Source of the DNA: Chimonanthus salicifolius
Taxonomy: Eukaryota; Streptophyta; Magnoliopsida; Laurales; Calycanthaceae
Length of the DNA stretch: 64,000 nucleotides
Assembly (NCBI GenBank): GCA_013350335.1
Contig: CM023538.1
Coordinates: 60,935,080 to 60,999,079, forward strand
Reading direction: 5' to 3'
Below are positions 50,113 through 63,070 of this stretch, in pieces; position 1 is the first letter of the stretch; the number at the start of each line of letters is the position of its first letter. The position numbers and the translations under genes were made by a program. Under the pieces are notes generated by a model, which worked only from the letters and a program-made list of their open reading frames with translations, searched no databases and was not told where the DNA came from.

Positions 50113-50540
50113 CTTTTCTAATGAATATAATTTCATATCATTCGAATATCATATTACAAATGAAAATTGATCACTATTAAAGTTATAAAAATAAATTCAA
50201 ATCTTAAAAATTAAATTTAATATCAATTAACTGCATTTGGATATTCATAATACTCAACCCCTGATTAAGGATAACTCCAGATAACCTTTGTAAAATTTAC
50301 CCCTCATCCAAATGCAGGTCTGAATAGAAGAATATATTTAAATAATTTTTAATATAACATATTTGATAAAAAATTAAACAAATTTCTGATCACCACAAAT
50401 ATGAGCTATGAATTAGTAAGATTTGCTTAGAAAATGGTATTAACTTGTAATTTGATGGTGTATGCTCCAAGCCCAATGCTGAAAATGCTAGCACGTCATT
50501 ATCAGTTAATTTCTAATAAAATATTCCCTGAGTTTTGAGT

Positions 50541-50720
50541 AATGAATAGAAATCTATCTTAGAAAGCGTGAGCTTTCAAGTTCAATTCTCATTCCACTTT
50601 AAATAGTTACTCTTATAAAATTACTCATCATGTGTAGAAAGATTTGCATATGGCTTGAGGATTACTCAAATGATCTAAAAGACTTAATACATTCATCATA
50701 AACAAATATTTTATTAAGAT
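50541..50720 (+). mobile_element. SINE copy, diverged
   Basis: Box-B-like TTTCAAGTTCAATTCTC, then TTACTCTTATAAAATTACTC, GATTTGCATATGGCTTGAGG and GATCTAAAAGACTTA, in the same order as in the 49,928 copy. The tail is a weak A-rich end. Confidence 0.5.
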
Positions 50721-51203
50721 CTCAAAAAACTTTAAAAAAAAAAAATCTATCAAAATTATAATGATAAGAAGGTAATTTGTTGCATATAAGCAAGTTGAGC
50801 TTTGATATTTTACTTTTGTCATATTTAGAACAGATGGTTTGGTGAAGCAAACCCTTGATTGGTCGTAGAAAAGTTAATTTAAAGCTTAGTGCAAACCCTC
50901 AATGTAGAGGATATGTGGCTTTTTATGCTTTTTCTAGTTTTAATGGTAAGGGTCACAAACAAACAGCAAGTCACTTTCACATCTATGTATAAAAACAAAT
51001 ATTTTTGATTTCTCAAAAATTCTTAAATTTATTTTTATTTACCTTACTTCATTTTGCTCCCATGAAAATAGTACGTGACTTAAGAAAAGCAATGCTAATT
51101 AAAATTTAAAATATGTGATTTGAGTATATATATATATAATCTTCCCGAAACAATTTTAAATTTATTTAAAAATTTATAATTTTTATCTAATAGAACTTTA
51201 GTT

Positions 51204-51640
51204 CAATGTTATCGGAACGTCTAACGAACAATCTTCGAGGAATTTTAGTCTCAACCGAATTCAACTGCGAAGTCAAATGCCGGTCGAGTAATAATATATT
51301 ATATATATATATATTTCAAATAATATTTAGTAAGACACTTTTTATAAATAATATTAATATAGATATTACAAATAACATTCAAACTCTAAGTAATATACCA
51401 AAACGGTGAAGGATGTCTGATAGAAATGGTAAGATACATTTATATTTCAAGTATATCTATTTTTTAATATTAAATTCTGATATTTTGAAAGGGATTTTTT
51501 TTTAAAAAAAAATCAAATTCGGTGAACCGCTGTTCGCAGCTTGCGGTTTTATCCACAAAATTGCATGATACGGTTTTATATGATCAATCTTAAAATCCAG
51601 TTTTTAGACCAGACTGAACTGCGTACATGGCGGCTCCAAA
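51204..51640. mobile_element. MITE of the GTCTAACGAAC family, copy 1
   Basis: GAACGTCTAACGAACAATCTTCGAGG opens the element (two motifs, GTCTAACGAAC and CTTCGAGG); AACATTCAAACTCTAAGTAATATACCAAAA and GGTTTTAT follow. The same modules in the same order are at 60,412-60,893. Ends only approximately inverted. Confidence 0.6.
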
Positions 51641-52853
51641 AATTGAAAAATAAAAAGAAAGTAATAATAAGTAATCAAGAAAAGTATTTGTTGGAATATT
51701 AATGATTTGGTCTGTATTCTCAATAGGGATGACATTTCATCCATATACTTGAGAAAAGATAAGTAGATAAGCACCTAACTCAAATGTTGAAAATTAGTCT
51801 CAAAGAAAGTTTTCTATGTGAGAGATACTTTTAATCGAATTATTCTAATAAGATATGTTATTAAATAAATATTAAATTCTACATACACGAGTGTAATATA
51901 AAGAAAAATATATAAGTAGGTTGTATATAAAGTTTCATCTTCAGTCATATCTCTTGATTTTAAACTTTTAAAAATCAACAGTATATATTCAACAAATTAA
52001 TAGTGAAATTTTATATATTTCATATTCATATAAACACCTATCAAATAAATCTAATTATATAATATACATCACTTATTTGATGACATATCTTATAAAAAAG
52101 TCACTTATTTTGTCTTGGTGACTTAACTCTATTGATACGATAGTTTGATGGTGTTGCCTAATTTTGAAAACTTGAAATTGTGGTTTGAGTAATAATTTTA
52201 ATAAATTTTTAAAATTAATTAAAAAATTATAAAAATTATTAAATTATTTGACTTAGAATTCTATCAAGTCGAGTCAATTTAGATCCATTCACTTGAGTTT
52301 TTCATAGTGTTTGCTTCAAATAAAAGAAAACATTTACATTTTTCTATCAAAGTCCCACCTACCATTTGATGTAAATTTATAAAATGAATACTTTAATATA
52401 AAATTTGATTAAACACTACAATTACTAAAATTTTGGATATGATTGACGTAATATTTGACAAATTAATGCTCAGGTGGAGTCCTAATCCAATTTCTCATCT
52501 ACTACTGAGTTTAAATATGCCATTACTAATATGTTGGCTTATAATAGGAAGGCCACTCAGTCTAAGCCTATCCATTCTCTAGAACATTGGTCACATGCAA
52601 TTAATCTTATCAGCACAGTAGGAAACAGATCATATCCCATAATCCAACATAATGAAGTTAACTAAGAGACAAAAATTAATTAATTTATTTATTTTTATCA
52701 AATTTATTAATGATATTGAAATTAATGATCAAATGATTTTCTTAAATATTAATAATTTTGAGTGATGATTATGAAATAATGAATGATATATGACTTATAA
52801 TTTATTTATTTTAAAAATCTTATTAGAGTTTTTTCTTCCGAGGACAGTAGGCC

Positions 52854-55800
52854 ATGGCTGCTCGAAGAATCTCTACTCTTCTCTCTCGCACCTGCTATTC
52901 TTCTTCGCCGTCGTCCCCTGCTCATCCTCTCCTTCTCGGTAACATCATTTCTTCTCACCCAAAACAAAACATACGTAAGAAATACACATGATTTCGTGGT
53001 TGAACCTTTTCATGCAGATTCTTTCTCTCTTCTACTCTGCATTTCTTTGACCATCTTCTTTTTCATGAATGTCTTTGAACGATCGAACTTTAGCTATCTC
53101 AATAATTTAATATCTTTTAATATCATTTAAATTCTACCAACACCACCTTCTTCAAATACTTTCTGCCATTAAAGAAAGACGAGCTTCTGCTCTGTTTGGA
53201 ATTTTACAGTCTCTGTTTTCTCGGCAGAGCTTTGGTTCTTATTAATGGCAGATCAGAAATTTTCCTATGAAATCGCGCTCAGATTTTGCCATGCCGCAGA
53301 AATTTCAAAATTGTAATAGAATTTTTTTTTAAATAAAAAATAAATCTGATATCAAATATTACTGATATTTGTCAAATGGATATAATCCACTGTTTTTTTT
53401 CTTCGAAGCAAGCCCTCCTTAACTTTTTCTACTTCTCTGTCATCTCTTATATAAATTTTGGCATAGAAAGTGTTTTTCCTATCGTACTTTTATTTTATTT
53501 ATAGTTTTAAAAAATATTTTAAAAAGGGATTAAGTGTCTCATTTGTTAATAAATTCAAATTCCTCGAAATATCATTTCTTCTTTACTTTAGATTCATCCT
53601 TAATTGATGTTCATTTTATCATTATTGGATTGAACTTTGAATTTTTGGTCTTACAAAATCAAAGACGATGATAATTTGATAATCTTCATGATGATTTACC
53701 TGAATTTCTAGTTACTTTAGTCACAAAGTGGATTTCAAAATAGGGGATGCCTTCCACTGTCATCTCTTTGATTTATTATTTTTCATTTTAAACAAGTTTA
53801 CTTATACTTTTAGCAGATTTCTTTATTTTGTAATAGAGAGAAGTATTCTTATCTTTTCAAAAATTTCATCATTTTTTATTGAATTTTTCAAAGTAATATC
53901 AGAATTTCAATTGAAATTAATTCAAATCTTGGCAGGCAGAAAATCAATATGAAAAAACTAAGTACATGACTGTATATTGGTAGTAAAAGAAAAGGTAAGA
54001 ATACCATAAGCAGAGGATAGCAAATTCACATCGTCATTGATTTGGAGAAAATGATTGGATTTTTAATTGTTAAGAGTTTTTTTTTTTTCAATCCATTCTG
54101 GGTACTTAGTTACGTATTTAATTCTTGTTACTTCAGGAAGAAATGCCAGTTGGGGAAGAGGAATTTGTACGCTTGGCACCATATCTGCAGCTGAAGAGGA
54201 ATTGATTTCGCCGCCGGTTCAAGTGAATTACACCCAGTTGCTAATCAATGGAGAGTTTGTCGATTCAGCATCAGGTTCATAGATTTTTTTTTCCTGCAAA
54301 GATCATGCTTGTACTAATTGATGTGTTTTGCTCCTTTCAATCTTTGTGCTGCCAATAGTGTTTTTTTCCCAAGTTTGGGACATTGTATTCTTAGTTGAAT
54401 TACATAAAATCTTGAGACTTGAAAAGGATTAGATAAAAATCATAAAAGTTTATCTTCTCTCAAGAATATGAGCCTGAAATTTGGAATTACAAATCTTCCT
54501 ATGGATTTCAAGCTACGAACAGGCTGCAATGGTACATTATACTCTACAATGGTAATTCCTATGGATTTCAAGCTACGAACAGGCTGCAATGGTACATTAT
54601 ACTCTACAATGGTAATTAGAGAAGTTCATTCAATCGATCTCCCTGTTCAATACTTCAGTTGACAGGAAGCCTGAAATGTTTCGATTTTTTTGGAAATAAT
54701 TCATATATTAATAGATAGAGAGGCACCAAAGATGCAGGTACACCTGAAATGTTTCGATTCATATTGCTTTATATGCATGCTTTACGTTGCTTTATTTGCT
54801 AGTGTGGTTAAATTGATGCCATCATTCATCGTCTTCAGGAAAAACCTTTCCAACCTTAGATCCACGGAATGGAGAAGTGATTGCATATGTTTCTGAAGGT
54901 GGTGATGAGGATGTCAACCGGGCCGTCTCTGCTGCTCGTAAAGCATTTGATCAGGGGCCATGGCCAAAAATGCCTGCATATGTAATACTCCTGAATTAAT
55001 CTTGGATGATAGTATGTGAGTGATGTTCAATGCCCGGAGTTCACATCTTTTACCTTGCTGTCTATGTTCTGCTTTTTCCAGGAAAGATCGTGTATACTTC
55101 TACGCTTTGCAGATTTGATTGAAAAGCACAACGATGAAATTGCCGCACTGGAGACATGGGATAATGGGAAGCCTTATGAACAGTCAGCATTGGTCGAAGT
55201 TCCTATGGTGACTCGTTTGATCCGTTATTATGCAGGTAGAAGGAATTTAACATATTAAGCAGCATAAATTAAGTCTTCATATTTTCTCACACTGATTTCT
55301 AAGTTCATATGCATGCTATAGAGGCTTTTGGCTCATGAATTTTTTTCAGGTTGGGCCGATAAGATTCATGGTCTCACTGTTCCCGCTGATGGGCCATACC
55401 ATGTACAGACTCTTCATGAACCAATTGGGGTTGCTGGACAGATTATTCCATGGAACTTCCCACTTATGATATATGCTTGGAAGATTGGGCCAGCGTTGGC
55501 ATGTGGAAACACTATTGTACTAAAGACTGCAGAGCAGACTCCCTTATCTGCTTTGTACGTGACAAAGACTCCTCTATGAGGTGAGATTCACAGCAGTACT
55601 TTTTTTCCCATCAGCATAAACCTTTTATCCTTCAACCGTTGTCTCTTTTTCACTTGTTGCTTGTAGTTCACTACTTTTGAATCTTGTGTTAATCTCGAAC
55701 TTTCATCAATTTCACTTCCAGCTAAGTTGCTTCACTAGTTTGCAGAGGATTTCCAAATATGTAAACATATTTATTCGAAGCCAACCAAATCTAGAAACAC

Positions 55801-58469
55801 ATTGAGTTGAACTCACCACAAATAATCTACCATAGTGTTCTTGGATTTCGATACTTTCTTATGTTAGTAAGTAGGATGTCTAAAAACAAAATTTTGTAAG
55901 AACTAGAGTTGGTTTCTGGATTTTGTATCTCATGCATGTGTCAATGTTACAAAAGCTGAAAATATTTCTTCACTGTTAATCTCTAACATAATTGGAGCAC
56001 TGCATTGTGATGGTATCTTGTTGTTTGGTCAAGCATTTAGAGTGGAAATTGATGACGACGCCTAAGGGAGTCTCTGCAAGAGGAAGTGAAATCTTATTAA
56101 GTACTGGTATAGTAGGCAATGTTCTAAACAACGATGAACTTTGAAGAGAGACACTACTTTCAGATCTCTTCCAATCATTGCTTCCAGTCATTTCTACCTC
56201 AATTTTGATTCTTTAATAAACTATTCTTCTCTCAATAAAATTCACTTTTTTTTATTTATCTTTTATTTTAGAAAAAGTGTACTCAATAAGGAACTAAGGC
56301 CATATACAATCAGGCCTGAAAGGGTAAGCTAAGAGGAATCTAGTCAAAGAAAATAAGAAATTTGAATGTGGACTATCAATGAAAGGAGGAAAGGAACATC
56401 TAAGCTGTGCCTATACTGAAGCAAATTAAATTAGGTCAGAAATCTCCCATAAACATTATGGAATTTGTTTCTGAGAATGAAACAGAAAAAAAGAGTCGAC
56501 CTTATCTCACTAGCTTTAGTTATTTATAATGAAGTTGTAGCAATATTGATGATTTAGCATGCCTAATTCTGTGTTACAGGCTGGGCTTCCTTCTGGCGTT
56601 ATTAATGTCATTTCTGGATTTGGTCCGACTGCTGGTGCAGCTATTACTAATCACATGGAAGTGGACAAGGTATACACCAGGGAACTTCTTTCCTTCATTG
56701 TGATCTTTCATGAACTTGTGTATGGAACTAAAAATTACAGGGAATTTTATCTACTATTTATTTGAAATGGTAATGTCACTACAAGCTTTAGGATTGCACA
56801 GTAAGCACTAACAATTTTCAGATCAATCACTGTTCTTCATGTTAAATTAGCTTTACTTTGTCTACAGTTAGCTTTCACAGGATCAACATCTACTGGTAAA
56901 ATTATACTTGAAATGGCTGCAAAGACCAATCTTAAGCAGGTGACATTAGAGCTTGGGGGGAAATCTCCTTTCATCATATGTGATGGTGCTAATATTGATC
57001 AGGCAGTAGAGGTTGCCCATTCAGCTTTGTTTTTCAATCAGGTGCTTGGAACTATTCACATAACTTGCTGGATTCTACACATTTTTTGTATGAACTGCAG
57101 ACTGACAATGGTTATCTACAGGGCCAATGTTGTTGTGCTGGTTCTCGCACATTCGTCCATGAAAGTGTTTATGATGAGTTTGTTGAGAAAGCGAAAGCCC
57201 GTGCTTTGAAACGTGTAGTTGGTGATCCTTTCAGGAAGGGTGTTGAACAAGGTCCTCAGGTAAATTAGAATTTTTTTTCTTTAATCATCTTCCCTACTTG
57301 CTATAGTCTGGTACTTACCTCCTCTGGATGTTCAGATTGATGTTACTCAGTTTGAAAAGATCATGAAATACATAAAATGTGGCATCGAAGGTGGGGCCAC
57401 CCTTGAATTAGGAGGTGAAAGATTTGGCAGCAAAGGGTACTATATTCAGCCTACTGTATTCTCAAATGTCAAGGTATCACTCACTCTACATTTGACAGCA
57501 GCTCTGTGAGTTAGTAACTATTAGTAGGATTAACTTGATTATTTTGCTTCTGTTACTTTAGGATGATATGCTGATAGCGAAAGATGAGATCTTTGGCCCG
57601 GTGCAATCCATCTTGAAATTCAAGTGAGCTATACTACCTACAAAAATTTGTTCTTTGCATAAATTGAAATTACGAGGCATGGTATGAATCATTGAGAGTT
57701 GAATTCATCAAGGACATGAGACCATAACACAGTTGGAGAGTGGTCAAGTCAAAATAATGAAAGTTCATGTCCCATTTCATTAAAAAGAGAGAGTTCACAT
57801 CATTTTCTTTCTATAAATGTGGGATGTCCTTTTAGTCATCCTGCTGCTCCAGGTGTCAGGTCCCACTTTGGGTCGTCATTGCCACAAAAACTTCACTATA
57901 CAATCTCAGCCATCTGATAATTGGCTTTCAAATGAACACTAGAGATGTTATGGGATTGGCAGTTCATATGTAATTGATAAAGTGAACTGCTTGTAGCCTT
58001 GTGGGACAGGGATTGTTCAATGGAGATTCATTCTATATTTCCTATTCATTGTACTTTATAATCCTGAGTTTGGAAAACAGATGCCCACCTGCTAGAATTT
58101 ACTTTGCCTGAAACAAAAATTCGAACTAGGCGTTCTATGTTACCTCCTGCAAATGGTATCTCCATTTCTCTTGTTCATACTATGCTTGATGACAGGGACA
58201 TTGATGAAGTTATAAGAAGGGCAAACTCCACTCCCTATGGGCTAGCTGCAGGTGTTTTCACACAAGACATTGACACTGCCAACACCCTTACTCGTGCGTT
58301 GAAAGCAGGCACAGTTTGGGTTAACTGCTTTGATGTGTTTGATGCTGCAATTCCTTTTGGTGGCTACAAGATGAGTGGCTACGGTAGAGAAAAGGGCATA
58401 TATAGCCTTAGTAATTACTTGCGAGTGAAGGCTGTTGTCACTCCCTTGAAGAACCCTGCTTGGTTGTGA
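52854..58469 (+). CDS. ALDH2B: Mitochondrial aldehyde dehydrogenase, family 2 (ALDH2B type), eleven exons, one-base frame disruption in exon 5
   Basis: NAD-dependent oxidation of acetaldehyde and similar aldehydes to acids in the mitochondrial matrix. Exons: 52854-52938, 54137-54274, 54839-54981, 55082-55235, 55350-55580, 56580-56669, 56868-57041, 57122-57259, 57336-57473, 57562-57623, 58196-58469, all GT-AG. The start lies in GCCATGGC, and the first 50 or so residues ([12 protein letters not shown]...) are a basic, Ser-rich presequence. Landmarks, counting without the extra base: PWNFPL in exon 5, FTGSTSTG (about 283-290) for NAD binding, LELGGKSP (general-base Glu near 308), GQCCCAGSR (catalytic Cys near 342), [22 protein letters not shown], and the end KNPAWL. 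About 541 residues, the normal length. Exon 5 has one extra base giving an in-frame TGA; exons 6-11 read only if that base is ignored. Confidence 0.92.
54496..54615. repeat. Perfect 60-bp tandem duplication in ALDH intron 2
   Basis: TTCCTATGGATTTCAAGCTA ... ACTCTACAATGGTAA occurs twice back to back (54496-54555, 54556-54615) with no difference I can see. It is intronic and does not touch a splice site. Confidence 0.95.
55562..55580 (+). other. Single-base frame disruption in ALDH exon 5
   Basis: Exon 4 ends with one codon base and exon 6 starts a new codon, so exon 5 must be 3n+2 long; 55350-55580 is 231 (3n). The family reads YVAKLLYE-like here; the window gives GTGACAAAGACTCCTCTATGAG, where an additional A before CTC shifts the frame into TGA at the exon end. 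The donor GTGAGA and all downstream exons are intact. Confidence 0.85.
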
Positions 58470-58570
58470 TCTCAAGCTCCCATTGTTCCTACACAGTTTC
58501 CACCATATGCAGTATTTACGTAGTTCTGATGTGTCATCTGCCGTCATTCAGCTGGATTTTGCAATTGGTT

Positions 58571-58825
58571 TAGATTCAAATGCAACTATTTATATTGGTG
58601 CAAAATAATACCAGGCCTAATATATAAAATGCTTTACTGAGGGACCTAGTTTAAATAAATCATAATCTTTCTTCATTTTACTTCTGATATTGTTTTCTGC
58701 TTTGACGAGCTTCAAATAGGGATTGGAGCATCCTGTGCACCTTAATTCATTAAAATGTCTAAATGGTTGTTGAAAATCTTGTGTTGTTCTAGAGTTCTTC
58801 GTGAAAGCATTACAATCTCGACAAT
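58571..58825 (+). repeat. ALDH 3' flank, original copy of a duplicated segment
   Basis: Starts TAGATTCAAATGCAACTATT 102 bases after the ALDH stop and is matched over about 250 bp at 60899-61148. Shared blocks: TATTTATATTGGTGCAAAAT, AAAATGCTTTACTG, TTTGTTTTCTGCT-like, CCTTAATTCATTA and TTGTTCTAGAGTTCTT. Confidence 0.85.
58654..58659 (+). terminator. Candidate poly(A) signal of ALDH
   Basis: AATAAA 185 bases after the ALDH stop, followed by T-rich DNA. Plant signals are loose, so the actual cleavage site cannot be fixed. Confidence 0.4.
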
Positions 58826-59405
58826 GCTTGGCATCAACATCAAATCACATCCATTTAAAATGGCACTTCATTTTCCGATAAGACTCTTATGCCCAACAAC
58901 ATAATTGGCATATGCCCGATACTTGTCCTTATCGACTCCCAGAAATTGAGCTTGTAATCTATTCAAGAAGATCTCGTTATCTATTCAACAGCACTATGGA
59001 TTTTGTATTTATAACTACAAAATGCTAAGATGCCAAAGATTTGTAAGAAAGACAAATGGTAGAGGGTAGAGAATTAGATGTTGGGAGGTTGCAAACATTA
59101 CTAGGCAGCCATTGAGAATGAATCTGTTATCATTACTATGAGAGTAAGTGAGAGAAGGACAAATGGTATTTAGATCAGAACATCGTTAGGATTCCATGAG
59201 AACAGAAGCGGAAAAGTTGCAGCAAATCTTATGATCTGATTAAGAACAAGCAATATAAGTACCGAACTTTAGCAAATGCCAAAAGGGTTGATACATATGG
59301 ATGTAATCTTTGCTTTAATAGCTCACCTAGTCCTGGATTTAGAGCTGGACTCAGTTTTTTTTAGGCTTTTCTTGTTGTAACTTTGTGGACTTTTTTTCTA
59401 CAATG

Positions 59406-59575
59406 ATTTTTTTTTTTTTACGACGAAGAACTTGAAGGCCTCCACCTCTCTCTGAGTACGAGGGCGTTGGGTAAACTCCGGATGCACAACCCCTTGCAAG
59501 ATATGAGCATGGAGTGACTACAGACTCGAACTTGAAACCTATGATTCCTTAACAGAATGTAGCTTTCTGTTGTCT
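59406..59575 (-). mobile_element. tRNA-derived SINE, minus strand
   Basis: On the minus strand: GTTAAGGAATCATAGG, box B GGTTTCAAGTTCGAGTC, the body GGTTGTGCATCCGGAGTTTA and GCCCTCGTACTCAGAG, then a run of thirteen A (plus-strand T at about 59407-59419). Confidence 0.65.
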
Positions 59576-59910
59576 AAATCTATTTGTGTTCTGTTCTGTT
59601 CTTTCTTTCTTCTTCTGCTACTGTAGTAGAGGAGGATGCGCGGCTCATCTTCGAGCACAAGAGTTCATTCCTTGGAAATCAATTTTCTCAAAAAAAATAA
59701 ACCCCTCAAGGTAAAGAACTCAAAATTCATTGGGTCACTCGACTCAAATTATTTTGAGTCAAAACAACTCAAACTAACTATGGGCATTTTGGGTAAGGAG
59801 ATATGGATTTTAGGGTATTACCATTTTACTCTTCCACTGTAGTACGAAAGTATTAAAAAAAATTCAGTGATCTGATTTGCTATTTTATATGAAAAAAATA
59901 GTCTCACTTA

Positions 59911-60215
59911 GATAAATTTAAATGATTCAATTTCAGTGTCAATGAGCCGGTCAATGAGTCGGTGAGATGGTCAATGAGCTGATTTATATTGCAATGGAAG
60001 GGTAAAGTGAGTAATACATTAAATCTCATGTCTAGCATGTCTAGATAAATTTAAATAGATAAATTTAAATGATTCGATTTCAGTGTCAATGAGCCGGTCA
60101 ATGAGTCGGTGAGATGGTCAGTGAGCTGATTTATATTGCAATAGAAGGGTAAAGTGAGTAATACAGTAAATCTCATGTCTAGTTACACAAAATACCCATG
60201 GGAGGATTGCTACCC
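59911..60215. mobile_element. Partial Tourist-like MITE with internal 147-bp tandem duplication
   Basis: GATAAATTTAAATGATTC ... ATGAGCCGGTCAATGAGTCGG ... AAATCTCATGTCTAG (motifs in order) occurs at 59911-60057 and again from 60058. The end, TCTAGTTACACAAAA then CCCATGGGAGGATTGCTACCC-type terminus at 60215, matches the right end of the MITE at 13,628. The left terminus was not found. Confidence 0.65.
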
Positions 60216-60411
60216 AATGTTTTATGGACTCTTTTGAGCTTCAAATTTTATTTTTTAGAATAAATTTCAGCTAAAATTTCATTCTAAGTCAAATAAATGA
60301 TAGTGTTGATAAATCCAGAATATATCGTTATTGGCCTGTGAAAAAATAGTTGATCTTCTAGTTTTCGACTCATATCATTATCTACTATCATTCAGTTTGA
60401 TTTTACAGTTG

Positions 60412-60640
60412 TGGTTAATGTTACCCGGACCGTCTAACGAACCGTCTTCGAGGCATTTTGAGTTCAATCGGGTTCAGCTGTAGTTAAAGCCGGTTAAGTA
60501 ATAATATAATATAAATATTACATATAACATTAATTAAGACACATTTTACCAATAACATTAATATAAATATTAAAAATAGCATTCAAATTCTAAGTAATAT
60601 ACCAAAATGGTGAAAGATATGTGATAGAAATGACAATAAA

Positions 60641-60690
<50 letters not shown>

Positions 60691-60893
60691 TTTTTAATAT
60701 TTTTTTTTTATATTTTGAAGGGGAATTTTTTTTTTAAATTAAACCGTGGCTCACGGTTTTACTTTCAAAACTGTAGAAAACCACGATTGTGACCGATATT
60801 TTACTATTTTGACCCAGAATTGGTTCTCAGCCAGGACCAAACCACAGCTGCCGCGGTTCGACCATGGTTCGGTCCGGCTTTTATAACACTGGT
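60412..60893. mobile_element. MITE of the GTCTAACGAAC family, copy 2
   Basis: Left part CCGGACCGTCTAACGAACCG and right part GGTTCGGTCCGGCTTTTATAA are imperfect inverted repeats. It contains a (TA)n microsatellite at 60645-60688. Same module order as 51,204-51,640. It abuts the orphan ALDH-flank copy. Confidence 0.65.
60645..60688. repeat. (TA)n microsatellite
   Basis: About 20 TA units inside the MITE at 60,412. Confidence 0.95.
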
Positions 60894-60898
60894 CGTGG

Positions 60899-61148
60899 TA
60901 GATTAAAATGCAGCTATTTATATTGGTGCAAAATAATACTAGGCCTTATTTTATAAAATGCTTTACTGGGTCACTTAGTTTGAATGAATCACATAATCTT
61001 GCTCTGAATTTACTTTTGGATTTTGTTTTCTGCTATGAAGAACTTAGCATACTGCTCAGAGCATCGAATGAACCTTAATTCATTAGAATTGGTGACAATC
61101 TTGTATTGTTCTAGAGTTCTTTGTAAAAACATTTCAATTTTGGACATT
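60899..61148 (+). repeat. Orphan second copy of the ALDH 3' flank
   Basis: Same orientation and block order as 58571-58825, about 2.3 kb downstream, with substitutions and small indels. No ALDH coding sequence precedes it; a MITE ends directly at its left border. A partial third repeat (TTGTATTGGTGTAGAGTTCG ... AAAAACATTTCAATCTT) follows near 61,190. Confidence 0.85.
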
Positions 61149-62759
61149 TCAAACTTAAAATCATGTTAACGTTTTAGAGGTAGAATTCAATTTTGTATTG
61201 GTGTAGAGTTCGTTGTAAAAACATTTCAATCTTGGATCGTTGTTTGGTGTCATTTAAAATTATACTGACACTTTGAAGTAGAACTCACACAAAAAAGCTA
61301 AACTTAGACGATAGAGGGACTTTTGTCAAACTTTACATCTGATGTAGGGAGCTTCCTCCCTAAATTTTCACTGATGTATGTAAGAAACATTTGAATTCAA
61401 ATAGAAAGATTATGATATAGTTCTTTTTTTAAAAAAAAAAAAAAAAATTAAGATGTAGTTTTGAATCAAAATTACACATGTAATAGGATAGAAGTTGTTT
61501 TTTGAAATCAAAATTTAAAAAATCAGATTTGATTTTAAATTTTGATAATCAGATAGTATTTTTATTTTATCTTTATTTTATTTCTTTGCATTTTCCTCTT
61601 GTATCTATACCCACTTGGGGATGTAATTGAAGGAACAAGAACAAGATTATGAATTCATTAAATTTGATTTGGGTTTTTACCCTATTTATTCTCTACTCGT
61701 GGATTCGAGTATTCCTTCCCGCTCGACGTTGATCGATGGAGTTATCCTTCCGCCTCACGCTATGCTTTCAACGGCGATTAAAAGCACCCTCGGAGTCTCA
61801 TTTTCTCCTCTGCTGCTAGCATAAGGCTGAGGTTCATGCAAGCCAGACGACACTCAAGACTGCCCGTTTCGCCGTCTGTCTGTCTGCCATTATACTGCTG
61901 TAGACGAGTTTTCTCTCGTCTCTAAGTCCCTACCCCCTTCGTACTGCTACCCCGACGCCCAGACGCTCAGGTACTAACATTTGCTCATCACCACCATCCC
62001 TTACCTCCTAACTTCCCATTAAACCTACCTTTCTTCCCTTCATCCTTCTCCCATCAACCTCCATCGCCTAGCTAACCCTTCCACCAACATTCCAAACCCA
62101 CGTCCACTTAAGCCAAGTCCACCGTCCCTGTGCCCAGTTTCAACACTCATGGTCGCTGTCCAGCTCTCTTACACATGCCAACACCACCATCTCCACTGTC
62201 CACTTTATCATCACCGTACCATTCAAACCAGCCCATCTCCAATCAATGCCCCACCAAACCAGTCACACCAATCCTGCTGCCCATCACCTTTAACCCATTA
62301 ATATTCCTATTATCCTCCTTGCATAGGTCCATCGATTAATTCCATCAAACCCATTTAATTCCTCATTCGATTACCATCTTAAGCACATGTTTGACCGAAC
62401 CTCTCCATTGGCTATTTTCTTTCATTTAATTAATTTCATTATACCCCATTAGCCCATTTAATATTCATTTAGACTTTCCTTTAATTACAAAGTGAACACA
62501 TTTACCCATTTACCTAATTTCATCAACCCCGCCTAATCCCATATATTTCACTCATTTAATATCTCTTTTAATCTCATTTTAATTTTATAATTTACCCATT
62601 TAACTAGACAACCCATCTCAACCCTTACACCCAATTCTACTCGCTGCGTCAGCATCCTCCCTCACGTGCCGTGCTCACCCTCCTTTACGTGGAACTGCTC
62701 TGATAATATAAAGAAATCATAGTTAAAATTCTTCAAGTAGAAATTATTCTCAAAACTAA

Positions 62760-63070
62760 CCAATCTTTCATATTTTTAATTGTTGATGTGATAAGATGGA
62801 TTCAAATCCTTTTAACTCATTACATCTAATTATAAAATCTTTTTCTATTTATTTTCTAAGTGAAGAGAAGTTAAATTGTTCCAACTCATCAAATCTAATT
62901 CTAAAATTGTTTGCTCTATTTTCAGTACTTTTTACATGAAGTTGGTGTATTTTTATTTGTTATCTTGGTAAAAGTAAGTTAAATCAATCTATTGTCAAAT
63001 TTAATTATAAAATATCCATTTCTATTTTTAATCATTTTCTAAACAAATTTTCTATATTTTAAATCTTCAT
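62760..63070. repeat. Imperfect tandem repeat of about 110 bp, three units
   Basis: ACTCATTACATCTAATTATAAAATC, ACTCATCAAATCTAATTCTAAAATT and TTGTCAAATTTAATTATAAAATA-like blocks recur, each followed by TTTCTATTTTT and TTTTCTAA-like blocks. Strongly diverged. Confidence 0.4.

Larger units (their letters stand above)
42494..52853. other. Intergenic region between the small gene and ALDH
   Basis: Listed parts: SINEs at 43,471, 44,643, 49,928 and 50,541; foldback elements at 45,141 and 46,921; palindromes at 47,219; a 76-bp tandem repeat at 47,439; a LINE tail at 47,600; CGGCCGA repeats at 48,598 and 49,019; a MITE at 51,204. Just 3' of the small gene, 42,538-42,552 is a G run. I see nothing in 48.8-49.0 kb and 51.7-52.8 kb beyond AT-rich DNA; the last part must contain the ALDH promoter. 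Confidence 0.6.
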
